From contig JADJXQ010000002.1 of the NCBI GenBank assembly GCA_016710335.1, forward strand, positions 124,001 to 188,000: a DNA stretch of 64,000 nt, written 5' to 3'. The position numbers were made by a program, and so were the translations under genes. The notes under the pieces were generated by a model, which had not been told where the DNA came from, made no database searches, and worked only from the letters and a program-made list of their open reading frames with translations. Below are positions 34,857 to 44,633 of this stretch, one piece after another (the stretch's first letter is position 1; each line of letters begins with the position of its first letter). Source of the stretch: Rhodospirillales bacterium (GTDB lineage Bacteria > Pseudomonadota > Alphaproteobacteria > Rhodospirillales > Defluviicoccaceae).

Positions 34857-35942
34857 ATGACCGTCGAGATCATTGAAGACGCTCGCGCTCTCGCGCCTTT
34901 GCGCGTTGATTGGAACGCGCTGGCGGGGCCGCTCGCAGCGCCGATGGTCACATACGACTGGATCCAAGCCTGTGCGTCGGCCAGCGAAGAGGCGGCGCGG
35001 CTCGCGATCGTGGTGGTGCGCGACGGCGCCACGGTGCGCGGCGTTGCGCCGTTGGCGATCGGCCGGCGGAACGGCATTCCGACGCTGGAGTTCGTCGGCG
35101 AACCCGTCTGCCACGTCAACGAGCCGTGCGACTTCCTCTATGCCGATGACGACGCGTTCATCGCCCTGATGACAGCGGTGGCCGCCATCGGACTCCCGCT
35201 TCGGCTCGACAGACTCCCGATCAACTCCCCGACCGTATCGTTGCTGACGCGATGCCGCGGTTATCTCGCGACGCCGCCTAAGGTCACGCGCGCGCCGTTC
35301 CTTCCGGTCGCCGGCAGCTGGGATCAATTCGTCGCAGCCTGGCCCAAGAGCCGCCGGCGCAGCGTCAAGCGGGCGCTTCGCGCCGCACAGGACCACGGGC
35401 CGGTCGCCTGCGAGATCGTGGCGCCGACGCCGGAAACAGCCGAAGCGCACATCCGCGACTTCCTGCGCATCGAGGGATCCGGATGGAAGGGGCGCGCTGG
35501 GACGGCCGCATGTTTGAACCCGCACAGCGAACGATTTTGGCGCTCCTATTGTTTGGCGCTGGCTGCCGACGGTGCGTTGCGGGTCTCGACGTTGCGGATC
35601 GGGAGCGTCGCTGTCGCCGTCCAGCTGGGCGCCGAAGTCGCTCGTCGCTACTGGGCGCTGAAGATCGGTCATGACGAGCACTACGAGGACGCGTCGCCGG
35701 GTTTCCTCCTCACCCATGAAACCCTTCGCGACACCTTTGCGCGCGGCTTGACCGGTTACGAATTCATGGGCGAGGACATGCCGTGGAAACAGCGCTGGAC
35801 CGAGCGCACCCACGAGTTCGCGTCCGTTCGGCTTTATCCCGCTTCCTTGACCGGCATCGCCGGCCTCGGCGCCAACGCCGTCTGCTACACCGTGACCAGG
35901 GCCGGCCGCTTCGCCCGCCGCTACGCCCGACGCAGAGCCTGA
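34857..35942 (+). CDS. CelD/FemAB-like GNAT acyltransferase
   Basis: The 361-residue protein belongs to the GNAT-fold CelD-like group often encoded in exopolysaccharide clusters: early segment TYDWIQACAS, then WPKSRRRSVKRALR, LRIEGSGWKGRAGTA and a C-terminal domain with YEFMGEDMPWKQRW. It probably acylates a sugar or lipid intermediate of the exopolysaccharide. The start follows GGGAGG. Substrate unknown. Confidence 0.8.
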   Translation: MTVEIIEDARALAPLRVDWNALAGPLAAPMVTYDWIQACASASEEAARLAIVVVRDGATVRGVAPLAIGRRNGIPTLEFVGEPVCHVNEPCDFLYADDDAFIALMTAVAAIGLPLRLDRLPINSPTVSLLTRCRGYLATPPKVTRAPFLPVAGSWDQFVAAWPKSRRRSVKRALRAAQDHGPVACEIVAPTPETAEAHIRDFLRIEGSGWKGRAGTAACLNPHSERFWRSYCLALAADGALRVSTLRIGSVAVAVQLGAEVARRYWALKIGHDEHYEDASPGFLLTHETLRDTFARGLTGYEFMGEDMPWKQRWTERTHEFASVRLYPASLTGIAGLGANAVCYTVTRAGRFARRYARRRA

Positions 35943-36302
35943 ACCCGCTCGACGGACGACCTTCCAAGTCTGCACCAGTCGCCACGCGCTGCCGTGGCTC
36001 CCGGAAGCCGGACCTGCGCAGGCAGGTCTGCAAGGCGAACTGCAAATCGGCGCACAACGTAATCCTGTTGTGGTACAGTTATACCTACATCTACAGTAGA
36101 CCGACGACCCAACCGGGGGATTAGTCTGTGCGTGCTTGGTCGGTGTATCCACAGAGAACAAGCCTGATCTTCTGTCAATCTTCCATTTTTGTTGCTTTTG
36201 TTGTGCTTCCGCGCGACACATGACGTCAAGGACTTGAATGAGTTCGCTGGAACTTGGCGAGGGTGCGCGCTCTCAAGGAGATGCGCGGGGCGAGACAGAG
36301 AG
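35943..36302. other. Intergenic region before glycosyltransferase gene
   Basis: About 360 bases without a supported gene. The 3' half is more AT-rich than its surroundings and likely carries the promoter of the glycosyltransferase-GH16-polymerase genes. I could not settle on specific -35/-10 boxes or a terminator. Confidence 0.4.
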
Positions 36303-37472
36303 ATGTTGAACAAGCGGTATGCGGCGCGGCGGAAGGCGGCGGCGGTAGCGGACGCCGATCGCACGGTTCTGCTGTTCTTCGAGTTGACGGAAGTCGACAA
36401 GTGGATCCGCGGAGATCGCTTGATCCGTCGCGTGATCAAGGACCGCTATCGGCGCCTGACCGGCCGGCGACGAGTGCTCGGGGTTCAGCGCGCGTTTTTG
36501 CAGTTGGTGGCCGCGCTGGAGAGGGCCGGCTATCACGTGCAGATCAACGATCGCCGCAGCGCCCTCGATCATCCCCGCCACCCGATCGGCCTCTGCGGCT
36601 GGCCTCACGTACTGCATTGCTGGGACCTGCCCAACCCGGCGATTCTAGGACCGGGGTTGTTCGACCACCCTGGTCAAGCACCGAAGCTGATGGAGGATCC
36701 TCGGTATAGCCGGTACATGGTGAACTCTCCGTGGACGTTCGACCTGTTCCGTCCGTACTATGGCGACACCCTGTTCCAATGGTTTGCCGGCGTCGATACC
36801 GAGGCGTGGCCCGACACCCGCGATCACCCGAAATCCATTGATGTCCTGATCTACGCGAAGTTCCTGTGGGATCCGCCCGCCATGCGGAGGACGATGCTGG
36901 CGCCAGTTGTGGACGCGCTGGAGAGACGCGGCATGACGTGGCAGGTGCTGCACTACGGATCGCACAACCATGAGCAGTACAGGGACCTTTTGAACCGCGC
37001 GCGCGCCCTGATCTTCCTCTGCGAACACGAAACCCAGGGCATCGCGGTGCAGGAAGCCATGTCCTGCGGCCTGCCGGTGCTGGCCTGGGATGCTGGCTGG
37101 TGGCTGGACCCGGTCCGCCTCAATTATGGTCCGGCCGACGTGCCCGCCTCGTCCGTACCCTACTTCTCGCCCGAGTGTGGCGAGCGATTTTCGGGCGTCG
37201 GCGATTTCGAGCCGGCGCTCGATCGCTTCCTCGCCAGTCAGGCGGCATACGACCCCAGGCGCTTCGTCATCGACACCCTGTCCATGGACCGCTCCGCCCG
37301 CATCTACGCCGATGAGTATTTCGGATTGCTGCCGGCTCCGAGCGAGGGGCGCCGGCCGGTCCCGAGGTCTTCGCGGCAAACCCAGGCCATTAACGAGCGC
37401 CGGAGGAGACCGTGCCCCTGCTCGGCCGATCGGTCGTCTCCGGCGAGTGCCGATCCTCGCAATCATGTGTGA
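36303..37472 (+). CDS. Glycosyltransferase (GT4/GT-B like)
   Basis: The 389-residue protein has a C-terminal GT-B nucleotide-sugar domain: IFLCEHETQGIAVQEAMSCGLPVLAWD, with the EAMSCGLPV motif of GT4-type enzymes. The N-terminal acceptor domain is variable (HVLHCWDLPNP). It adds a sugar during exopolysaccharide assembly in the cytoplasm. The frame is open upstream to 36189 but ATG 36303 follows a purine-rich tract (GAGACAGAGAG). It overlaps the GH16 gene by 60 bases if that gene's first start is used. Confidence 0.82.
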   Translation: MLNKRYAARRKAAAVADADRTVLLFFELTEVDKWIRGDRLIRRVIKDRYRRLTGRRRVLGVQRAFLQLVAALERAGYHVQINDRRSALDHPRHPIGLCGWPHVLHCWDLPNPAILGPGLFDHPGQAPKLMEDPRYSRYMVNSPWTFDLFRPYYGDTLFQWFAGVDTEAWPDTRDHPKSIDVLIYAKFLWDPPAMRRTMLAPVVDALERRGMTWQVLHYGSHNHEQYRDLLNRARALIFLCEHETQGIAVQEAMSCGLPVLAWDAGWWLDPVRLNYGPADVPASSVPYFSPECGERFSGVGDFEPALDRFLASQAAYDPRRFVIDTLSMDRSARIYADEYFGLLPAPSEGRRPVPRSSRQTQAINERRRRPCPCSADRSSPASADPRNHV

Positions 37473-38515
37473 CTGAAGGGCATCCAAGACCGCCGCAACC
37501 GGCCATTGAGGGAAACACGGACCTTTTCCTGCTAGGGATGGCCCGGACCGAGTTCCTGGAACCGCCCGCGCATCGAGACGCCATGCCCCAAGCCACGCCG
37601 CCACCTCCTGCCGCTGCGCCGTCGAGCGCTGACTGCTGGACCTTGAGCTTTCACGACGATTTCGACCATCTCGACCTGTGGAGTGAGGCGGGTGGGATCT
37701 GGAAGACCAGTTACGTGTGGGGCAACGACATCGTTATCAACGAGGAGTTGCAGTATTATGTCGACCCGAGGGTCCACGGCGTCATGCCGTTCCGCGTTGC
37801 CGATAGTGTGCTGAGCATCGAGGCGGCGCCGGCGCCCAAAGCCCTGCAGTCCGCGATCGGCGGCCAAGAGTACACATCCGGCCTGATCACTACGGAACAG
37901 GCGTTCGCTCAGCTGTACGGCTACTTCGAGGTGCGCGCCCAGATCCCGGCCGGCCAGGGGCTGTGGCCGGCATTCTGGATGCTGCCGTCGGTGGAGACAT
38001 GGCCGGAAGGGGTGGATGTGCTGCCGGAGATCGACGTTCTCGAGGCTCTCGGGCAGGACCCGGCGACATATCACACCACCGTGCACAGCAACGCCGGCGC
38101 AACCACCGCCAACCAGCGCACCCACAGCGTCGGCGACCTCAGCGCCGGGTTTCACGACTTCGGGGTCGATTGGTCGCCATCGGCGATCACCTTCTACCTC
38201 GACCGTAAGCCGCTGAGCGTGGTGCCGACCCCGCCGGACATGCACACGCCCATGTACGTGCTTCTCAATCTCGCCGTCGGCGGGTGGGCAGGGGCGCCGG
38301 ATAAAAGCACTGAATTTCCTGCCCACTTTCGCATCGACCGGGTGCGCGTCTACCGCCGTGCAGAGGCGGCCCCCGCCGCCTGCGAAGCCGGGATCGTGCC
38401 GGGCAGGCTCGAGCAATCGGAGACGCTGAGGAACGAGACGGGCACTTCGATGCTACCGCCGGCGGCGGAGTTACAGGCTCTCGGCTTCGCCGTGGATGGG
38501 GGCGTCGCGCCATGA
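37412..38515 (+). CDS. GH16-family glycoside hydrolase
   Basis: This has a GH16 jelly-roll domain with the catalytic motif PEIDVLEAL (E-x-D-x-x-E), preceded by GLWPAFWMLPS and followed by YHTTVHSNAG and FHDFGVDWSP, all family hallmarks. Such enzymes trim beta-glucans or galactans; in EPS loci (ExoK-like) they set polymer length. The first ATG lies inside the upstream gene; 37538 or 37583 may be the real start. I see no strong signal peptide, which is odd for a secreted hydrolase. It overlaps the polymerase gene by four bases. Confidence 0.88.
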   Translation: MPLLGRSVVSGECRSSQSCVTEGHPRPPQPAIEGNTDLFLLGMARTEFLEPPAHRDAMPQATPPPPAAAPSSADCWTLSFHDDFDHLDLWSEAGGIWKTSYVWGNDIVINEELQYYVDPRVHGVMPFRVADSVLSIEAAPAPKALQSAIGGQEYTSGLITTEQAFAQLYGYFEVRAQIPAGQGLWPAFWMLPSVETWPEGVDVLPEIDVLEALGQDPATYHTTVHSNAGATTANQRTHSVGDLSAGFHDFGVDWSPSAITFYLDRKPLSVVPTPPDMHTPMYVLLNLAVGGWAGAPDKSTEFPAHFRIDRVRVYRRAEAAPAACEAGIVPGRLEQSETLRNETGTSMLPPAAELQALGFAVDGGVAP

Positions 38516-39918
38516 CGGCTTCGGTGGCGCCGATACCGGACGACGCGCAAAGGCGCGGCAGCGCGCGCGCTTCGCCTGCCACGTGGTCGGATGCAGTGTG
38601 GACGCTGCCCGACACCCTGCCGCCACATGCGGCCGAGCCCGACACCGCCCCGCGTGCGGCGCCGGTCATAGGGACGAACATCGTGGTGATCGCGGCATTG
38701 CTGCACGCCGCCGGAGCCGTCACCGCCGCGCTCGACATCGTGGCACTCGGCAGCGCCCTCGGAACGCCGCTGTGGCTGGCGATCTACGCTTGGTCAGCAG
38801 CCACACTGATCCGGCACCAGGGCATCCAGTGGATGGCGTGGCTGCTGCGCTACCGGCCGTTGCTGGTGGCGGTCACGGCCGGGGCCGCGGCATCCTACCT
38901 GTGGTCGATCGATCCGTCCTTGACCCTGCAACGCTCGGTGCATCTGGTCGGCACGTCGCTGTTGGCGATTGCCGTCGGCATCCATCTGTCGACACGGGCG
39001 CTGGTGACCGTGCTGACCTGGACATTCGCCATCCTCCTGCTTGGCGGCATCGTCGCTTCCGTGGCGGCGCCCGAAGTCGGCCTGCAAATCACCGACGGCG
39101 GACATGCGTGGAAAGGATTGCAGAACGACAAGAATGGCTTCGGCTTTACCGCCGCGTCGGCCGCCCTGTTTTTTATTGTTCGGGTGCTTGCTGAGGACGT
39201 GCGCCAGCGGGCATGGAGCCTTTGTCTCGGCCTGCTCGCTACCGCAGCATTGATCATGAGCGACTCGGCGACTTCCATCGTCGCCTGCGCCGTAGGGGCG
39301 ATCGTCATATTGATGTTCGGCGCCTCCACCCTGGTGCGGCTGCATGGTGTCGTCGCACTCTGTGTGCTGATCGTCGGCGCAGTGTTCGCCTATGCGCTGG
39401 TAACTTTGGTGGACGCCGGCGCGGTGTTCGACGTCCTTGGTCGATCCCTCGATTTCACCGGCCGCTCGGAGATCTGGGACGCCGCATGGGCGCTTACCGA
39501 GCGCCGCCCCTGGCTCGGTTTCGGCTATGGCGCCGTGTGGTTCCCGCGCCCGGAGATGGTGGACGCACAGGCCGCGCTGCTCGGCACCACCTGGTCGGCT
39601 GCACATGCCCACAACGGTTTCCTGCAGGTCGCTTCGGAACTGGGCCTGCCCGCCGCCGCCGCGGCCGTCGCAGTCGTGCTGCGGCTGCTGATCGAGCCGA
39701 TCCGGCTCTATTTCCGTCGCCCGTCGCCGCTGGTGCTGTTCGTGATCGGTCTGCAGGTCGCTTTCGCCGTCAGTAACATGTCGGAAGCACGCCTGTTCAT
39801 CGACCGCAGCTTCCACTGGATCATGGCTGTCGCGCTGTCCATCGCCCTGCTCCGGTCCGCTCAGCGGCTGGGGTGGCTCTCGGGCGCGGCGCAGCCGGTC
39901 CGACCGTCGTTTCGGTAA
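38512..39918 (+). CDS. O-antigen ligase/polymerase family protein (Wzy-like)
   Basis: The 468-residue membrane protein has 10-12 helices and the large periplasmic loop with AHAHNGFLQVASELGLPAA, the signature of Wzy/WaaL/ExoQ proteins. It would polymerise repeat units outside the inner membrane. An unusually long, polar N-terminal tail (about 60 residues) precedes the first helix. ATG overlaps the GH16 stop (ATGA). It ends 18 bases before the convergent kinase gene. Confidence 0.87.
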   Translation: MTASVAPIPDDAQRRGSARASPATWSDAVWTLPDTLPPHAAEPDTAPRAAPVIGTNIVVIAALLHAAGAVTAALDIVALGSALGTPLWLAIYAWSAATLIRHQGIQWMAWLLRYRPLLVAVTAGAAASYLWSIDPSLTLQRSVHLVGTSLLAIAVGIHLSTRALVTVLTWTFAILLLGGIVASVAAPEVGLQITDGGHAWKGLQNDKNGFGFTAASAALFFIVRVLAEDVRQRAWSLCLGLLATAALIMSDSATSIVACAVGAIVILMFGASTLVRLHGVVALCVLIVGAVFAYALVTLVDAGAVFDVLGRSLDFTGRSEIWDAAWALTERRPWLGFGYGAVWFPRPEMVDAQAALLGTTWSAAHAHNGFLQVASELGLPAAAAAVAVVLRLLIEPIRLYFRRPSPLVLFVIGLQVAFAVSNMSEARLFIDRSFHWIMAVALSIALLRSAQRLGWLSGAAQPVRPSFR

Positions 39919-39936
39919 AATCGACCCCCCATAGTT

Positions 39937-41655
39937 TCACCCTCCGTAATAGTGCGCCATAGCCTTCTTGTAGATGTGCGGGCGGCCGTAGGCGAACTCC
40001 GCATACTTGCCGAGGTCGGTGGCGTTGAGAACGACGCCGGCGATGTTGGCCCCGGCGTCCTGAAGAAGCCGCAGTCCGGTTCTGGCCTCTTCTCTCGAAG
40101 TAACTCCCCAGCGAGTGACGTAGACGGTCGCATCGAGGTTTCGCGCAATCAGGCTCGCGTCGCTGACTGCCAGCACGGGCGGTGAGTCGACGATCACAAA
40201 GTCGTTCATGGTCCTGAGCTGACCCATGCATGCGGCAAACATGCCGTTGTGCAAAAGCTCCTGGGGCGACTGCCTGCACTGACCCGCGACCACGACCCGG
40301 AGTGACGTCTCCGGATCGCGCTGCATGGCGGTCTCGAGTTCCGCATCGCCGGCCAAGACCTCTGCAAGCCCGACGGACGAGCTCAGGCCGAAGCGTTCAG
40401 CGGCCCTGCCGTGGCGCAGATCCGCGTCAACGAGGGTAACCGAGAAGCCCTGGTTGGCGAGCACCCGAGCATAACATGCAGCCACCGTGGTCTTGCCTTC
40501 GCAGGGATATGCCGAGGCAATCAGGATCGAATGCGGCCGAGCGCGCCCGCCGCCGACGGCAAGACCGGCGTGCAGGGAGCGGAGCGCTTCCGTGTAGGAT
40601 GACCTGGGGTAGCGCAACACGTACTTCAGGGGGTCCTCTCGGCGGAACCACCCGCCCCGGATGGCGGGAATGACCGGCAAGCCGCGATAGCCGGTCAACC
40701 GTTCGATCTGCCGCGGGCTTCGGAAACTGCGGTCGAGGCTCTCCATGATCAACGCCAGGGCGGCCGCGGCCGACAGCGATCCGATGAAAGCCAGGGCAAC
40801 GAACAGCTTTTTCTTCGGGAACGACGGGTGAAGTGGAGTTTCGGCGTAGGAGATCACCTGCGCGTCCGCCTCCTGGAGCTGCTGAACGCCGGCGGTTCTC
40901 TTGAGCCACTGCAGAAACGTCTCGAGCACCGCCTGGTTGGCGGTCGCCTCCCGCTCGAGCGCACGCAACGCACCCTGGTTGATGTTGAGGTCGCCGACTG
41001 CACTGGTCAAGGCTTCCAGCGCCTCCGCAACCGTCGCTTCCTCGACCCGCGCCACTTCCACTTCGCGTCGCAGTGCGACGACGACCCGTTGCGCCTCGGT
41101 GGCGATGTCGGCCCGGATTCGCTGCAGCTGCGCCTCCAGCTTGCGCCGTTGCGAGTAGTTGGGACCGATGTCGGCGCCCAACTCCGCCAGGCGGCGGTTC
41201 AGGCCGTACTCCTCTGCCCGCAGGTCGGAGATCAGCGGGTGCGCGAGCGCCTCCGGCATGTTCACCCAGCCCCCTTCGCCCGCAGCTTCGACCCGCTCCA
41301 GCTTGGATTCAAGGCCGACGCGGCGGGCGCGAGCGGCGGCCAGCCGGGCGCTCAAATCGCTCAACTGCTGCGAAATGATGGTTGAGCCGTTACCTTCGAG
41401 GAGACCTGATCTCTGCCGATAGCGTTCAACGGCGGTCTCGGATTGCGTTACCGAACTGCGCAGGTCAGCAAGCCGATCCTGCAGCCAGACGGTCGCTTTG
41501 GTGGCCGCCTCGACCCGCGCTTCGATACGGGTCGCGACGTAAGTGTCGGCGACGGCGTTGGCGATGCGCGCCGCCATGACCGGATCATGATGCTCGACCG
41601 ACACGCTGATGACCCGCGACCGGCCCTCGCGCGAGACCTCGATCCGGTCGAGCAA
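39937..41655 (-). CDS. Wzz/BY-kinase chain-length and export regulator, C-terminal part after an in-frame stop
   Basis: The 572-residue part holds the Wzz coiled coil, the second membrane helix (LFVALAFIGSLSAAAALALIM), and a bacterial tyrosine kinase domain: Walker A SAYPCEGKTT, Walker A' TLVDADLRHG, Walker B FVIVDSPPVLAV. A Tyr-rich tail (KYAEFAYGRPHIYKKAMAHYYGG region) would be the autophosphorylation cluster. It reads in the same frame as 41734-44565 and is separated from it only by a TAG at 41734-41736 and 26 sense codons. The first Wzz helix lies in the other piece. The TTG at 41655 is a weak start, so it is probably one gene with a nonsense codon. Confidence 0.85.
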   Translation of the reverse strand: MLDRIEVSREGRSRVISVSVEHHDPVMAARIANAVADTYVATRIEARVEAATKATVWLQDRLADLRSSVTQSETAVERYRQRSGLLEGNGSTIISQQLSDLSARLAAARARRVGLESKLERVEAAGEGGWVNMPEALAHPLISDLRAEEYGLNRRLAELGADIGPNYSQRRKLEAQLQRIRADIATEAQRVVVALRREVEVARVEEATVAEALEALTSAVGDLNINQGALRALEREATANQAVLETFLQWLKRTAGVQQLQEADAQVISYAETPLHPSFPKKKLFVALAFIGSLSAAAALALIMESLDRSFRSPRQIERLTGYRGLPVIPAIRGGWFRREDPLKYVLRYPRSSYTEALRSLHAGLAVGGGRARPHSILIASAYPCEGKTTVAACYARVLANQGFSVTLVDADLRHGRAAERFGLSSSVGLAEVLAGDAELETAMQRDPETSLRVVVAGQCRQSPQELLHNGMFAACMGQLRTMNDFVIVDSPPVLAVSDASLIARNLDATVYVTRWGVTSREEARTGLRLLQDAGANIAGVVLNATDLGKYAEFAYGRPHIYKKAMAHYYGG

Positions 41656-41733
41656 GGCCTTGACCGCCTGCGCGCGCTGGGCGGCCGAACCGGCTCCCGC
41701 TGGCTCCGGCGTGGCGGATGCGGGATTGGAGGA

Positions 41734-44565
41734 CTAAGCGCCGAGCGTCTCTCGTGGAAGCTCGAGCGTGACCCGATGACCAGCCTCGCGCTCGGCGCGC
41801 GCCGCTGCGGCGCTGGGTGCCAGGTCATCGAGGATCCCGAGTTCGTCGATGACCCGATGGGCGATCTGCGGCGAGGTGATGACCTGGACCTCGCTTTCTA
41901 TGGCTTCCTCGTCGGTGTACAGAATGGTGGGGTCCAGCGGCCGGTCGAGGGTCTGCGCGCTGCGGGCGTCGGCGACCTTCACCTTGGCCGTCGCCGAAAA
42001 TCGCGGCGTCACCGCCAGGACCGCGATCACCACGGCCAACGTCACCACGCCGACGATCGTCGAGATGAACAGCCGCCGACGCCGCATGCAGCGCAAAATC
42101 CCTTCGAGATCCATCCACGGCGCCTCCACGCCTCCGCCGCCGCCGGCGAACCGGTGGGGCGCCATGTCGTCGTTCCGTGACGTACGGCGGCCGTAGGACA
42201 TGTCGGTTCGATCGCGAAGGCGATCGCGATGATCCTCAAAACGCCGACCCCCCGGTTCCCAATGACGCCGGCCCCGCTTTCCTACGGAGTCAAGCTTGTT
42301 GTCGTCGCCAGGGGGCGTTGCCTCCGCAGAGTGGCCGCGCGCCGCCGCGGTGACCGTGTTCGACCGGGTCCCACGCGCCGGCACCCGCTTACGCACCCCA
42401 AGTCCAAGCTCCGCCTCCGCAACGGATGCGGGTTCATGTTCAGGCCGGGGTTTCGCTGCCCTCTCGATCTCCGGTGTAGCGCGCGGACGCCGCTGCGGCG
42501 GCTTTGGGCGCGAAACCGGCGACGCTGCGCTCTCGGCTTCCGTGATCGCACCGATAGCCGTCAAGGTTAAAGACTCGGCGCCTTCAACCACGGGCTCTAC
42601 CTGTTGCCGGACCGTGTCCATCCCGATGGCGTCTATCGGCTCCGCCCCGGCGGTTGTCGCTTCTGCGTTCGCGGGGCCGGCGCCATCGCGTCTACGCTGG
42701 AATGCTCCTTGCCAGGATCGCAGACGCGCGATCGCGCGCATCGTGGCGTGAGGTTCACGCCTGCCGGAGACGCGCCGGGCGATCGGGTTCGCGCCGGCAC
42801 GAATCTCCGCGTCAACCGGATCTTCGCGCACGTCCGGATCTACACGGCCGCATTGGTCGCTCTCATTCAGCGTCGGCGCGGCCGCATCTGCACCAGCAAC
42901 CAGGTTTTCGAGGCCGACTGTGGTGCCGCCATGATCATTCGGAGCGGAAGCATCGGCGACGTTATCCTGATCCATGCCCGCGCCGCTGCCGCCGTCGGGA
43001 CTCGCTCCCGCCGCATCGGCCAGAGTATCCGACGCTTCGCGAATTTCATCGGAGGCATCATCCGGGCCCGTGCTCGCGTGCGATTGCGGAGTGGCCGAGA
43101 CCTCCGGCACAACTAAAACCGGGTCCGATGCTGGGTCGCTCTGCGTCGACGGGCCCACCGGCTCGGTTTGAGCATCGCTGTTCGCCGCCCTGCCACCCAG
43201 ATCGTCCTCGACGATGACCGGTTCGAGCGCGACCTTGTGATCGAGCGCGGCGAGCGGTTCTCCGTCCAGCGACGGCCCCCCTACAAGGTTCGGACTCGGG
43301 CTCGTGATCTCGTGGTTCGATTCAGCCGACGGATGGCGTTCTTCGTTCAGCATCGGATCATCGGGCGCAACTCGGCTCCCGTCCTCATCCCCGGCCCGGC
43401 GTGCCGCAACCTCTTCCTGATCCTCCGGGTCGCCGGCCTCCGGCGGGATGTCTGCGACCCGCAGCGCTTCGGAATCCGGAGCCGGTTCAAGTTCAGTTTC
43501 AGGTTCGGGGGGGACTGCGGGTTCCGCAAGCAAACCGAGGTGGTCGGCCGAACGCGACCCTTGCCGGGTGACCTGCAACTCCGGATCGGGCGAGGCGGGC
43601 ACCGGTGGCGCCGACCGGGAACTGGCGCGCGCCTGCAACAGTTTCTGATAGGCGCGGAGCCGGTCGAGCGCGCTGCCGCTGCCGGTGCTGCCCTTTCTGT
43701 TGCCGAACAGACTGCGTCGGCCGCTGCCGACGGCGCCGCGGCTATCTTCCAGCACCGGGCGGCCGTAGCCCCACACGCGCGGCGCCGCGCCCGATGACGA
43801 CGGCGCCGCCTCCTCGTGTCGGGGTTCAGCACCCTCCTCGGGCTCCAGCACGAACGATCGCCGCGCCAGCGCGTCCGCATCAACAGGGAGGTCGTCGGCA
43901 ACGGTCAGATCGAGCGCGTCGCCGTTCGTTACTGATGTCAGTCCCGCATCATCTCCGATCGCCGACGCTTCGTCGGGGTCGGGGCCGGACGCAGGAGCGG
44001 CTTCCGCCTCCTCCTCCGCCGCAGGCCGCATATCCGGAGACGAGACGAACTCGCGCGGGTCCGGGCATGCCGCCTGCTCGGCTTGCGGACCGTCGAGGTC
44101 GTCGCTGGATCCGGTACGGACGTCGGGTTCCGCCTCCTCGGCCTGCGGCTGTTCCGGAATGCCCCCCGACCGGCCGACAGGGTGCGCCGTGTCCACCTCT
44201 CCGGAAGCCGCGTTGGCGGCGCCGGCCGCAAGAGCACTTGTCGCCGCGCCGTTCTCCTGGTCCTCTGACGCCGCAGGCGACGCTTGGCGTTCAGCCTCGG
44301 CGGTTCCCGTCAGGGTAGCGGCGGCAAAGTCCTTTGAGATCGCCGGCCGCACGGGTGAGGCGCGCCGGCTGAGCGACTCGGCAAGCGCAATGATCTGAGC
44401 CGGGCCGAACAGAACACTGTTGCCGGGCCCGCCATTTTGCCGGTTTTGCCGCCGGTTCCGATCCCGATCCGGGTCAAGTTCACCAGCAATGGTACCCTGA
44501 TTGTCCCGCGCGATCATGGGATCCTCGTTCGACGGTGCCGCGTGCGTCGCTTGCACGAACTTCAT
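41734..44565 (-). CDS. Wzz/BY-kinase N-terminal part with about 780-residue disordered extension
   Basis: The 943-codon frame ends at a TAG. Its last 150 residues are the start of a Wzz protein: WMDLEGILRCMRRRRL, a membrane helix (FISTIVGVVTLAVVIAVLAV), then the SATAKVKVADARSA, DEEAIESEVQVITSP region. Before it lies a long Ala/Glu/Asp/Pro/Ser-rich, presumably disordered cytoplasmic extension with no domain I recognise; one short conserved-looking segment is GPAQIIALAESLSRRA. Ordinary Wzz-kinases have only 20-40 residues there. Coding looks real because the frame stays open throughout and runs straight into the Wzz domain. Confidence 0.75.
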   Translation of the reverse strand: MKFVQATHAAPSNEDPMIARDNQGTIAGELDPDRDRNRRQNRQNGGPGNSVLFGPAQIIALAESLSRRASPVRPAISKDFAAATLTGTAEAERQASPAASEDQENGAATSALAAGAANAASGEVDTAHPVGRSGGIPEQPQAEEAEPDVRTGSSDDLDGPQAEQAACPDPREFVSSPDMRPAAEEEAEAAPASGPDPDEASAIGDDAGLTSVTNGDALDLTVADDLPVDADALARRSFVLEPEEGAEPRHEEAAPSSSGAAPRVWGYGRPVLEDSRGAVGSGRRSLFGNRKGSTGSGSALDRLRAYQKLLQARASSRSAPPVPASPDPELQVTRQGSRSADHLGLLAEPAVPPEPETELEPAPDSEALRVADIPPEAGDPEDQEEVAARRAGDEDGSRVAPDDPMLNEERHPSAESNHEITSPSPNLVGGPSLDGEPLAALDHKVALEPVIVEDDLGGRAANSDAQTEPVGPSTQSDPASDPVLVVPEVSATPQSHASTGPDDASDEIREASDTLADAAGASPDGGSGAGMDQDNVADASAPNDHGGTTVGLENLVAGADAAAPTLNESDQCGRVDPDVREDPVDAEIRAGANPIARRVSGRREPHATMRAIARLRSWQGAFQRRRDGAGPANAEATTAGAEPIDAIGMDTVRQQVEPVVEGAESLTLTAIGAITEAESAASPVSRPKPPQRRPRATPEIERAAKPRPEHEPASVAEAELGLGVRKRVPARGTRSNTVTAAARGHSAEATPPGDDNKLDSVGKRGRRHWEPGGRRFEDHRDRLRDRTDMSYGRRTSRNDDMAPHRFAGGGGGVEAPWMDLEGILRCMRRRRLFISTIVGVVTLAVVIAVLAVTPRFSATAKVKVADARSAQTLDRPLDPTILYTDEEAIESEVQVITSPQIAHRVIDELGILDDLAPSAAAARAEREAGHRVTLELPRETLGA

Positions 44566-44633
44566 GATACCACTTTTGCGCGAATTTCATACAGTTTCTT
44601 CTGGAGTTTTTCCGGCCGCCACAGAAGGCGTCT

